Below, piece after piece: positions 34,636 to 45,456 of a stretch of DNA of 64,000 bases. Made by a program: the position numbers and the translations under genes. Source of the DNA: Echria macrotheca (taxonomy: Eukaryota > Ascomycota > Sordariomycetes > Sordariales > Schizotheciaceae); the NCBI GenBank assembly GCA_030411725.1, contig MU839841.1, positions 248,001 to 312,000 on the forward strand. The letters run 5' to 3'. How positions within the stretch are numbered: the stretch's first letter is position 1; every line of letters begins with the position of its first letter. The notes beneath the pieces are model-generated. The model had not been told where the DNA came from and ran no database searches. It saw only the letters and a list, made by a program, of their open reading frames with translations.

Positions 34636-35043
34636 GCTTTCTCATGTCTCCATGCTGCTGTGGGTCTCTTCAGTGTGTGTGGACGGGACTGAGCGCAACG
34701 AGTTGAGACCTGAGAAGCAGACGAAGCGACGTCAGCTGCTTGCACGCACTCAGCACTGTGTGGATACTGCAAAGCTCCAGCACGGACCACGCCCAGGTGC
34801 TCCAGAAGTGCCCGCAGGCTTCCGGGGACCCCTGCAGCAGCTTCAACGACATCGCGGGGTATCCGGCCGAAATGAACCTCGACGTGTTTGCAACAACCAC
34901 TTGGTTTCCCGACTCCAGACCACCTTACCTCTTGGTATTCTTCACTTTCGGGAACTGAAATCGATTCATTCGGCCTTTGGCCTCTCCAATATTCGGTTGA
35001 GCTATACCGGGAGCTTCCAGTTGTTTGAAGCACATCAGCACAG
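34636..35043. promoter_or_regulatory. Bidirectional promoter of vps16 and atg16
   Basis: Only 408 bp separate the two start codons. A minus-strand frame crosses the interval but is shadow of both genes. The short spacing implies shared or overlapping 5' leaders and control elements; I can name no specific site. Confidence 0.6.
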
Positions 35044-35741
35044 ATGACGAGCTGGCGGGACGAGTTCCTGGCAGGAATCCTCGATGCCGAAAGGACGGAT
35101 CCGCTACTTCGGGAGCTTGTGACAACTTGTTGGTGCACCCATATTTTTGGCATGGTATCCTACGGTTCCTAATGCAAACAAACCTCGACCCAGGCTCCCT
35201 GCTTACCGATCGAGTCTCCGTCCTCGAGGCCGAGAACGCAGTCCTCAAGGCGGAACAGCAAACATCACCCTCCCCCACGCCAAGCCGAACTGCGAGCAGA
35301 AATCAAGCATCCAAGACCACGGCAGTGGAACAGCAAGACACCGATAGTGCTACTACCGCTCGGTTACGTCTCCAGCTGGCAGAAGCACTCCGAGCGCGCG
35401 GGCAGTCTCAAAGCCGCCTCCAGGCAGCCGAGGAAGAGCTTGGGCGGTTACGAGCCAAGACGGCCGCCGATAGCAAGGCTCTCGCCCAATTAACTGCAGA
35501 GCGACGCAAGCTGAACATCAAACTCCGCGATCGCGAAGAGGAGCTGCGGGTTAAAACCAAGCTTGCGGCCGACGTCCAGGACGAGCTCGCCGTCTTGAAT
35601 ATTACGCTAAACATGAGCGAGAAGCAACTTGCCGACAAGAAAGCAGAGAACAAGCAGCTTATCGAGCGCTTCATGAAGCGCGTCGGGCAGGAGGTCGATG
35701 CCATGAACAACGCAAACGAGCCCTTATTCACCAAGAAGTAA
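35044..35741 (+). CDS. atg16: Autophagy protein Atg16
   Basis: Small coiled-coil partner of Atg5 in the Atg12-Atg5-Atg16 complex, which directs Atg8 lipidation at the phagophore. Two exons, 35044-35128 and 35194-35741, with a 65-nt intron (donor GTTGGT, CTAAT-like branch, acceptor CCAG), give 210 residues. The join restores RELVTTCSLLTDRVSVLEAENAVL in two parts, matching the Atg5-binding N-terminal helix pattern (MTSWRDEFLAGILDAERTDP, then ELV.AC..LADR in relatives). Residues 95-200 form a long coiled coil (ARLRLQLAEALRARG onward) with the conserved LNITLNMSEKQLADKKAENK end. The chosen splice is supported by this family pattern rather than by the strongest donor; the alternative GTATCC donor would break the frame. 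Start is the first ATG on the plus strand after the vps16 leader. Confidence 0.88.
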
Positions 35742-35962
35742 TGGGGCGACGACAAATCATCTATACCGAGTCAAATCATAGCTATGAGGAGATGAAGACA
35801 GAGGCTGCGACCAAAATGATGCACGTAGGTTCAATCCAAATGATTTGCCAGATGGCCCGCTCTACAAGTGGTATCCCAAACATATCAACCATAACACCGC
35901 TGTGCGAAACCCCCTCGCTACAAACATGCCACCTCATCGTTACTGACTTCTGAGTCGCCAGC

Positions 35963-37526
35963 TTACCCTTTCCTCGTCGATATGCAATAAGTCCCCGCCG
36001 AATCTGTCCAGCTGACAGAACACTCTGGGTATGTTAGGTGTTCCACATCCAGAATCGATGTCGCCACATCATTCTCGGCGATCTTATTGTCGTGAACAAA
36101 GGTCTTGAGAGAGATGATCTTGCATCCTGGCTTGAGGTCCAGAAACATATTGACCAGGTTGTCGTTCAGTTGGGATGTAAACGCTTGGTTGTTAACCAGG
36201 ACAATGTCAGCCCGTTTCAGGGCATCCAGGATGTTCTGGTTTTTGCGGAAGTCGCCTCTCTCGAGATGGACCTCACCATGCGAGATACCCCAAAGCCGAC
36301 ATCGCGCCATGAATTCCTTCTGCTGGGCATCGGCAAGGTTGCACGCGTTCTCCATCATCTCGCACCCCCAGCTCTCGCAGCCAATTTCCAGCGCAGCTTG
36401 GACCACAACATTACCCACACCTGACCCGAGGTCGACAAAGACCTTGTCCGACGTGGCTGCGGTCCGCTCGAGTATTTTGGAGATGAGTGGGTGCTTCAGC
36501 TCGCCATAAACATTGTCGGTCCCGTTCTCATACTTCTTGAGGAGCTCAATCTTGGGCGCCACGGTTCGGTCGTAGACTTGGTCGAGGATGAAATCCACCA
36601 AGTCCCAGGGTAGACGGCGCATGGCGCCCAGGTTCTTTGAGATAGCGCCTTTCCTCTGAAGAGAAAGAAGCCGTTCGTTGTATTCCCTCAGCGCAATCTT
36701 GAAGCTCAACCCGTCCGGTCTGTTGGAGCTGCTGCTCTTCTGCAACCTCCGATATATTCCCGAGTTGGGATTGAGAAAATCACGGGCTTCATCTTCTGTC
36801 AAGTAGGTTGAAGTGACGAGATCGACAACTTTGAGGATATCTCTGACGGCATCGATCTTGTCTTTACCGGTAACCAGCTCATACCTAGATCAAAGGTCAG
36901 CTGGGTCTGCGCACACTCAAAGGCTGCATTCCGACGTACCGTTCTGGATATCTCGCTCCGGGATATTGGAGTTTGACGCTGACTCGATCCCGTGCCAGAC
37001 CTAATGCTGGTTGGCACTTTTCCTCCAGTGACGCCAGTTGTACCGCATGTATTATTGGCAACCGCGCAGTATCCGCCTCGTCGACTCCATCCCACAGCTT
37101 CGGGTGTCGCAGCACCCTGTTCGGGTCCTCCTGATGCCGCGCCTCATCCGCCCGCTTCCTCCGCTTGCGCGCATCCAGCCTCTCTACCCAATCTTCATCG
37201 TCGTCTGAGTTATCGGACTCGGAGAAGTTTGGGCTTGCAGCCGGGCGATTCGACCCCGCGCGGCGCTTGCGATTATTGCGCTCAGCCGCGGCGACAGTCA
37301 GATGGGAACCCGCGCCCCCGGCCGGCCTGGGTTTTGGCGAGGCCCGAGGTGTAGAGGAGAGACTACTACTGCTATTTTTTGCCTTTGGTCCTTGTGCAGA
37401 GGAGTGTTTAGCGCCAGTGTTGACTGTGGCGGGATGCGCTTTCGGCTGAGTCGGCTCGACGGCTTGTCGGATCGTTCGTATCTCCGTCTTGACTTTGAAT
37501 TTCGATTTTTGGTTAAATATACTCAT
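35963..37526 (-). CDS. dot1: Dot1 histone H3 lysine-79 methyltransferase
   Basis: Non-SET nucleosomal methyltransferase acting in telomeric silencing and DNA-damage checkpoint in its family. Two exons, 37526-36940 and 36884-35963, with a 55-nt phase-2 intron, encode 502 residues. The N-terminal 150 residues are basic and disordered (NNRKRRAGSNRP, RLDARKRRKRAD), as expected for histone and DNA binding. The catalytic domain carries DNVYGEL (about 319-325), SAM motif I VDLGSGVGNVV (346-356), an acidic post-I element CEMMENA, and NNQAFTSQLNDN (427-438) with LKPGCKIISLKTF following. The C-terminus is SWTDSAGTYCISTRKG. Length is normal for filamentous fungi. The gene is convergent with atg16 (221 bp between stops). 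Confidence 0.95.
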
Positions 37527-39807
37527 TCTGAAGGGTCGGGCTGGCGACAGCGTCCGGCTAGGTCTTTAGTGCGCTTATGACTGCGAGGGTGAGGCCGAAT
37601 CGGCGGGACGGGGCAGGAAAACGCGTGGCGTGGCGCGGCGGCGCGACAGATGCCAAAAATGCATGCGCTAAGTAAACGCTAATAGGCGCGTCGCAACAGA
37701 GAACGATAGAATTTGCGTCTAGGTGAAGAATTCGCGATCGCGCACTGCTGGTCAACGTTGGTGATGATTTCTAAGAACGGCGCAACGATATGTGAAGGAG
37801 GCGCTTCACGAGGCAAGGCGGCGGGAGGTTCTCGATGCCGAGACTTGAACGGAAATGGGAAGGCTTTGCTCAGGGGTCGGTGTGGCTCCACTTTTCGAGC
37901 CCCTCCATCAGGAAGGCTGCAATGCGATTTGACAGCTGCGCCGCGCAAGGCAGCCGCTCACGCCGCCCACTGGCAGGTGCTGCACGGTTCGGCACGGTGG
38001 TGCCATCAGCCTGGATCTGTGGGGATCATGTGATGTCTTTCAGCTGAGGCGGGTCTACGGAGGTAGAGTAGCCAAGGTGAAGGAATCTCGGTGAAAGCAA
38101 GGTGAGCCCCAGTGGGGACCGTTGACCATAACGCACACCTTTAGCTCACTTGGAAGTGTCAAGTTTACCAACTGTCAACCTGTCAAAGTTACCTACTCTA
38201 CTCTATTCTCGGACCACAGCTGTAGTGTTAGTTTCCCTTCGTCGTGATTTATTTGGTCATTTTCACCAGATCCTGACTTCGAGAATTGTCGAAACCAGCG
38301 TGTGCTCAAGTCAACAAACATACCGCTGAAAAGGTAGAATCTATGTCTGAATGAGCAATACAACGTGAAGTTGTTGCTCTTTCCCTTGTTAGTGCTCTAA
38401 ATATGACCATCATTCGCATTCCGCATTGAATCTCATCTCAGAACTTCCCATCTTCCTGTCAAGATAAGGTTATTCTGGGCCATGATGCAATGCTGGCCTT
38501 TGCGGTGGTCTCCTCCGGAACAGACGCAGGACCACCCGTTTGGTATCTCCCGCATTTCAGAAGCCCCTGGCCTGACCGGTGGTTTGGTCCCATGGACGCG
38601 GGAGGTGATGCAAAAGGGGCAGGCCCATGGGGATTCTGCTCCGTGGCATTCAGCTTAACCGGCTTTCGATTCTCGCCTGTGGGCCGGTAACGGCAGATCT
38701 GAACCGTAACACGATGCCGGCCGCATCCAATAACCTTGGCGTTGGAGATGAAGCAGGACTCCTGTTGGTTCTACCTGCGACACATCGGCGGCCTGCGGCG
38801 CGACCTCGACAGTGACAACAGTGGCTGGCGCTGCGAGTGCGGGTGGTGGAACTGGCAGGACCCACCTTGCCTTACGTCATAGATCTCAACCTCACCTCAT
38901 ACTTCCGTCTGCAGTGCGTGTCAATTGATTGTTCGTTTGTGCCAAAAGGACAACCGATTCACACGTGTTACGTCAAATCAGCTCTTCTGGTATCTTCTAC
39001 TTGTCCCCGGAGCACGGTGAAAGTGGCTCACAGTGGCTGGAGCACTGAAGGCAAACTCTGTCGTGAAGGCTTCTCGACGTCTTCTTTTGCCCCGAGCTGA
39101 AGCTGCAGGTGCCAAGCACAAGCAGCTTGGTCGGCCGCGGGATCCAACATGACAGCGGGCAGAAGTGGCACCCTATTGAGTGGGCCTCAGGGCTGGCTGG
39201 GCTCGACTCCAGATGAGTTGCACGCCGAGGCACGCGGACCACGGTTACGAGCAACAGCGGTTGGGATCGAGTCTTGCTGTGACGCAGGTATGGAGCAGAT
39301 AGGGTCAAGTAAAGCGGGTACCAGTGAGAAGCAGCCTCTAGCAGTTTGGACCCGAAACATGCCTTGCCTATTCCGGGAGATGAAGGTCGGCGCTGCCAAT
39401 CCCCGCTGTGTTTGATAAGTACCAAAGAAACTCGCACCCGGCCACTGGCTGCCAAGTCAAGGCAGGAGCTTCATCCGTCGTGCCTCCCCTTCTATGACGC
39501 ACTGCATTAGACATGGACAAACGGGCTCCCACACGTCACCCCAATTCCTTGCACCAAACGCAGGCTCGCATCTCCGAGACCCAGACCGGGCTATAAACCA
39601 CCGCTGGCCTTCCCGTCTCGACCAGTATTGCCTGTCTTCCCAACTTCCAGCTCTTCATTGTACTTGGGACCCTGCGTGTTTCTCTCCGTATTCCCCAATT
39701 CAGCATCTCTTTGATACCCCATCAGCTCTTCCTTCGTGATACCCAGCCCACTCCTACACACCTCCCCCTTACACACCTAATACCCCACCACCACCACAAC
39801 GACCACA
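37527..39807. other. 2.3 kb divergent region between dot1 and the HAM1-like gene
   Basis: No gene visible. The 3' half looks like a strong-promoter leader for the plus-strand gene: pyrimidine-rich DNA (about 39640-39790) leading into CCACCACCACAACGACCACA directly before the ATG at 39808. The part near 37527-37900 presumably holds the dot1 leader. Frames are short and mutually overlapping. Confidence 0.5.
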
Positions 39808-42563
39808 ATGGCTTCCTCAGCAAAGGTCAACAAGCCCACCGACATGAAGGTGAAGGAGGCTGATGTCAACCGTAAACTCCAAATCTACGGCATCATCAGC
39901 GCGTTCCAGAATGGCAAGGTTCCTTCGGTAAGCATGGCCTTTCAGTCAGTCTGCGGATCTGTCAAGACGCTAACCTCCCATAGAACGATCAAATCGATGT
40001 CGCTCTAAACAGCTTCCTGGAGTCTAAGGCGCTCTCGAACCCTTCTCAGAAGCTCTCGGCCGAGGGAAAGGCACTCGTAGGCGACGTCAGAGAGGTGGTG
40101 AAGCAGGCAAAACACTTGCTGCTTTCCAAGAACGATGGGAACCTGCTCCAAGACTTCATCTGGCAGACTCAGCAGTTCGATCCCAAGGCTGTCAATGTCC
40201 CGGGCGCCCCTGTTGATAAGACAACCGCTCAGCAACATGGCAACCAGGCCCTTGAGGGTCTCCGGACACTGGGAACCCTGATCATCACCAATGGTCAATT
40301 CCGCAAGCTTCGTACGTAGCTATATACACCTCACTCCGATCGGCGCTAACACTTAACAGTCAAGGATGCTAGCCTCCTCGCTCGTGATATCGCGGGCGAT
40401 GCCGCCAGCAATGCTGCCGCCCGTGTCAAGCCCGCCGAAGAAGACCTTGCCCAGATTGATCGGCCTGCCGATGACAACACTTGGCACGACGCTCCTCAGA
40501 TTAACAGGGACGCTCTCAAAGAGAAGGTTTCCGGAATCTATAAAGGCGATGCTCGGGAGGATGCCAAGCACGTGGCCAACGCAGCCACTGCTAACGCCCA
40601 CCCTTCAGGATCATCGGATCCCAAGGATCTGGCCGCTATCGCCGCCCAGGATCGCCAGAACGGCACTGCTTCCGGGGTCAACGCTCAGGCCGGACTGAAT
40701 GCCGCTACCAACGTCATTCAGCAAAAGGTTGATGAGAATGTCGACGACGACACCAAGGAGAAGGCCAGGGCCAAGCGCGAGGAATACCGTGCCCGGGTCA
40801 AGGAGTACTTCAACAAGAAGGTCCCTCAGGAGCGCCGTGAACAGACTATCTGGCGTCTCAAGGTACGATAGCTCCCCAGCCAGCGGTTTACCACTCGCTA
40901 ACTTGATGCAGAAAATGGTTGTTGAATGCCAGCAACACCCTGATTATCAGAACGCCATCCAGACTTTGCTCAATCTCGCCGAGGAATACGGCGGTCACGC
41001 AAACCGACTGACGCAGGGCGGTACTGGAACTGTCAAGGAGACGAGATCCGCCCTGGCCCAGGCCGAAGGCGACCTCAAGGTTTGTTCTCACTCTATCACA
41101 AAAGCACACAATCATGTCCTAACAAACCATAGACACTCATTGAGCGTTTCGCCAACGGCACCTCCACTGACGACCTGTGGGCATCGATCAACACCATCTA
41201 CGAGGATGCCGATAAGGACGAGGACCTCAAGAACTGGTTCCGGTCCATGAACCGCTACATCCGCAGGTGCCTGCAAGAGCAAGGCTACATCCTGGATGAT
41301 GCCTCGAACGAGGAGTGGAACCGCCTCTACGACCATGGCAACTACTTGTTGCGCCACAAGTATCGCAGCCACACCGACCGCATCGCGGACGAGATCAAGT
41401 TCTTGGCCGACCAGTTCGACCAGGACCCGTTGAACAAGTCCTTTGCCAACTCTCTGAACAAGCTGTTCAACGACCTCGGTAATGACGAGAATGGCCAGCC
41501 GACCTTCAAGCCGCATCTCGTCAAGGACTTGACCGAAGTCATCATGCCGGCCATCTTTGAGAACGTGGCCTATATCCCCATTCCCCGTATCGAATATTCG
41601 GATCATCAGGTCGACGCCGTCATCGAGAATCTTGTCCTGGAGAGCGACAACTTCATGCCCAATGTCCTTGAGATCGCTAGTGAGAATTACATGCGATTCG
41701 GGCGCAAGACGGCGAAGAGCAAGAGCAAGCACTCGATTGACGCTCGTGTGGCAGGTATCCAGATGGATCTGCGCGACGTCAGCTACTACATCAAGCGCAA
41801 GGAGGGTTTCCCCTCGTTGAGCGACACCGGCGTCGCTAACATCCTACTGCCGGGGGATGGCTTCACCTTCCGCATGAAGATGTCAACGGCAGATGAGAAG
41901 GACTCCCAGAAGTTCTTCAAGGTTGACAAGGTCGATGTCGATCTCAAGCATTTCCAGGTCAAGCTTTCGAAGTCGAACCACAAGCTTCTTTTCAACCTAT
42001 TCAAGCCCCTGATGCTCAAGGTCCTTCGCCCTGGTCTCCAGAAGGCGCTAGAGAAGGTGATCAAGGACCAGTTCAACAAGGCCGATGCTCTTCTGTGGCA
42101 GATCAAGCAGGAGGCGGATCGTGCGCTTGAGGCCGCCCGCGAGGATCCCGAGCAGGTTCCCAACATCTACAACCGCTATATTACGGCGGCTCAGAAGCAG
42201 ATCCTGCAGGGCAAGCAGAAGGCCGAGGCGATTGCATCGGACAAGAAGGTCAACTATGCCATCACTAAGGAGGACAGTATTTTCCCGCACATCCATCTCC
42301 CTGGCGGTATCAGCTCCAAGGCCACCGAGTACAAGGAGCTGGCTCGGAAGGGTGACAAGTGGGAGAGCCCGGTCTTCTCGATCGGCTCGGCCTCCAAGAG
42401 CCACGACATCCCCAGCGCGCCTAAGATCGTGCGCAAGCCCCATGCCACCAACGGTTCGGCTAATGGCCACATCAAGGTGCCGGGTGAGTACGGTCTGAAC
42501 GGTGGCGTGGCCTCTGGGAGGCTGAACCCCCAGGTGACGAACCCGGCAGGACTCAATATCTAG
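39808..42563 (+). CDS. HAM1-like protein (fungal DUF4449-type, BPI/LBP-related)
   Basis: Large cytosolic-looking protein of the fungal family with HAM1-like N- and C-terminal domains, sometimes annotated as bactericidal/permeability-increasing-like; proposed lipid binding. Five exons: 39808-39927, 39984-40311, 40360-40862, 40912-41079 and 41133-42563, joined by introns of 56, 48, 49 and 53 nt, give 849 residues. Residues 1-330 are helical with regular Q/A/K content, starting MASSAKVNKPTDMKV, and containing NVIQQKVDENVDD. The second half contains FVD-like conserved text: NYLLRHKYRSHTDRIADEI, AYIPIPRIEYSD, VLESDNFMPNV, GIQMDLRDVSYYIKRKEGFPS and DVDLKHFQVKLSKSNHKLL, typical of the amphipathic TULIP-like C-terminal domain. 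The tail is Gly/Ser/Ala-rich. No signal peptide. Family placement is from memory of these motifs; molecular function is inference. Confidence 0.85.
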
Positions 42564-43221
42564 GAGGCGGTCCAGATTCAGCCTTCGGAAGGTGACGCGA
42601 AGAGTGTTGACGACGAAACGAATGATATTATACCCAGTCGGACGTAATGGTTGGAGGGTGGCGGCAAGTTGTACTAGGAGCAAATTGGCAAAGGTGTGTT
42701 GAAGCAACAATGGTCTGGTGTATGTCTAGTTTAGCACTCCTATGAGGTATTGAATTCTTGTCTCTTTTACTGTGATTTGTTGCTCCTTGGCAATACACCT
42801 TTGGTAAAGTGTGTCCATTGGTAAATCTGGTCTACTAATGGTATCTTGGTCGTTACCGGATGGCAATCAATTACCTGAATTTCTGGCTTGGTGGAGAAAA
42901 TGGAAAACGACGGCATCGAACCATGTATGCGTGCCATACCAGACAGACTTCAAGGGCCAGCCTGTCGAGAACGGCGTGAACGGTTTTCAGATACCCCCAA
43001 TTCTAGCTCAGCAAGATTTCTCGGTGAAGTTTTGTTCATGGTGCCATTGTTGTCTTGGAGTAAGTTGCATGTTGTAACGCCTTTGTTTATGTTCTCCTGA
43101 GCCAGGGAGGTAAAGTGACTATCCTGTGTACTGCAACGGTGTTGGATCTCACTCACTCTTATTATGCCTAATCACGACGTCCTGGTATCAGCTTCTTGCA
43201 CGCTTGCTGTTTTTGGCTCTT

Positions 43222-45025
43222 CACTGCAATTTCTAGCAAAACGGAGGGTATTCACCGGCTGGCCTTGTTGATTAGGCTGCTGCCGCGAGGCTGCGTAATC
43301 TCGGTGTGGGGTCGATGGCCGACCAATTGATTCTCGCTCACTGCAATTTCGGCCTCAGCGGAGGAGATACCACAGCTCAAGGTGATTCCCTGGCAGCCTC
43401 GTCGAGATGCCGGAGTTATATCCGTTGCTGCCCCGATGTGGGTAGAATGATACCGGCTTTTGAACGTCACAAACGGGGCTATAGGCGAAGGAAACCTGTT
43501 TCTCGCCGGGTAATGTAAGCAGAGGATCTGGAGGTTACGAGTCTCACGTATAACTTGTTTCTGCAGGCGTCAAGGAGAGATGGAGATTAGCCACCTAGGC
43601 GCTTGTTCCAATCTACCAAACAGGACCCCGGGGTTATTGCACAATGGATGAAAAGGATACAAACCTCGTGAGCCTCCAATGAAATTCCAAGCTCAAGGCC
43701 CCTCGCTGAGAGCACACGGGAACCTGGAGTCCACCGAGGCGTGTGAAACAAACCATCCCACCATGTGGGACGCCACTTCGGAAATGTGGGATGTTCACTG
43801 CAATTTCTACTCTGGCGGAGGCGATAATACAACGGCCTCCTGCCAGCCTTGTGGGGGTACGTGTGGCTGATGATTGTGGCAATTTCGAATTCATGATTTT
43901 TTTCACTGCAATTTATTGCTCTGAGGAGAGGATGATGCCAGGCCGAAACCGGAAAACCCCCGCGCCCTCCCCACGAGTTATACCTCTCACCGACATGGAA
44001 GAAGTCGACTCAAAATCTCAATCCCCGTGTCGTCTTCATCAGGAGATCCTTTGAGTATACCTTGCGACTTCAGGCTCGAGAAACCATGCGGAGCGGGTAT
44101 ACTCTTGTTAAAAGGTGGGACACGACTACTGTATGTTTTAGTGTCTTTCTTGACGGAACCAGAAAATGCGGCGTCTACAGCCGCAGACTGGTCATCTGTC
44201 ACTTACATATCACTGCATTTTTGGGCTCTAAAGAGAGTCTAAATATGCTGCAGAGGTACCTTGGCGCTTAGCTGGCAAAACCACACCAACAAGAGCCACC
44301 GGAGTCGCAATTGCTTGTCCGGAGGCTGGATATATCGGAACTGAAGTAGGTACTTGAGAAATGCGTCAAAATCAACCACGCAGCAGTAGCAGGAAACCAA
44401 CATAGAAGCAATAGGACAGCAATATCCCGGCGACGTTGTTCACCCCTATTTTGACCGACGCTGCGCAGGGGCGTACAACGCGAGAATATAACTCCTCCAC
44501 CGCTCATAAGAGAGACTCTGGAATCTCTCCTCTCGGTACGCGACTTGGAATGGAACCCAGCTAACCCAACCAAAAGCCCATTACCCAGTCAGTCCTCCAC
44601 GAAGAATTTCCACCAGAAACCAGTCCCAACACCAAGATAAAAGAATACCGCATTCAGCCTAGTTCTTACATGACTGGCCGAGTGGTAGTTGTATCGCAGC
44701 CGCACTGCGATTTTTCTCCTATTTTCTAGAGAATAGGCGACAGACGAGAGAGCCTTATCCTACAGTTTCCAGCAGAATAAAAAGTGTCGTTCGGGCTGGG
44801 ACCAGCTTGATACGGACTATAACGATGAGATGCAGATTCGGGCTGCTGTATGGCCATGCACGCGCTGGACTGGTAGGGCCGGCGGGCACTCCTCCTCCTC
44901 TGGATAATCGTGTAAGCCTTGCCTTTTTTTCTGGGAACGCAGGCAGTGTCCTATTGGTCAGAGGAGACGATGGCGAATGAGCGTTGACTCACTGCAATTT
45001 CTGCCTCAGCGGAGGGGATAAAAAC
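43222..45025 (+). repeat. Dispersed repeat with CACTGCAATTTC core, five copies
   Basis: Copies start at 43222, 43339, 43796, 43904 and 44990, all on the plus strand, with a weaker sixth at 44211 (CACTGCATTTTTG). The best pair (43339 and 44990) shares CACTGCAATTTC, then CCTCAGCGGAGG, then GATA, 28 of 32 positions, and upstream both have CGATGGC within 35 bp. The other copies keep the core and a GGAG(G) element 20 bp downstream. Two pairs are about 110 bp apart (43222/43339 and 43796/43904). I do not find the core elsewhere in the window by eye. Confidence 0.7.
44668..44740 (+). other. Hairpin followed by T run, with tRNA-like A-box upstream
   Basis: TGACTGGCCGAGTGGTAG at 44671-44688 resembles the D-arm/A-box of Leu and Ser tRNAs. 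It is followed by a perfect stem TCGCAG/CTGCGA with loop CCGCA (44694-44710), then five T, and a second small palindrome around 44720-44737. Acceptor-stem pairing and a proper B-box are absent, so this is not a functional tRNA gene. It may be a tRNA-derived relic or coincidence. Confidence 0.25.
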
Positions 45026-45456
45026 AAGAGACAACAATTTCTCTGCTTATCAATCCCCTGCTTGGGCGGATGACATGTTTCCTTTGTGCCCAATGCCAAA
45101 TTTCTGCCCTTTCTGAAGAAGGAGATGTCAACCTACGACTCTGGCTAGCTTCATGTTGTGTGAGACAAAACCACTACCCTCTATAACCAAAACCGAGCCA
45201 TGCCAAGCCATACGTACAACACAACCCCCTACTCTCGCCATGCCATCGACACTGTTTCTCGCACCTCCCATTCTGATATAACAACAAGGAAAGTCGGACT
45301 AAAACTTTATTCAAACCAGTTCTACAAACCCCAACACCACCATGAATGCAACCACGGGTATTCCGTCCGTCCCCAATCTCCAAACGCCGGCCCCCTCTGT
45401 ATCCTAAACCGTCACCGCCTCATCCAATCGGTATATACATTACTTCTAATCCCCCC

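Larger units (their letters stand above)
42564..45456. other. 2.9 kb convergent gap with degenerate repeats
   Basis: Lies between the HAM1-like gene and separase, both ending here. No gene is recognisable. It contains at least five copies of a 33-bp element with the core CACTGCAATTTC (see repeat entry), a hairpin followed by five T at 44694-44715, and otherwise unremarkable sequence. It may be the remains of an old mobile element or simply a repeat-bearing spacer. Confidence 0.55.

Noticed and set aside
34434..35153. 239-codon minus-strand frame over the vps16/atg16 promoter
   Set aside because: It is antisense shadow of vps16 exon 1 and atg16 exon 1; it has no domain and would contradict both well-supported genes.
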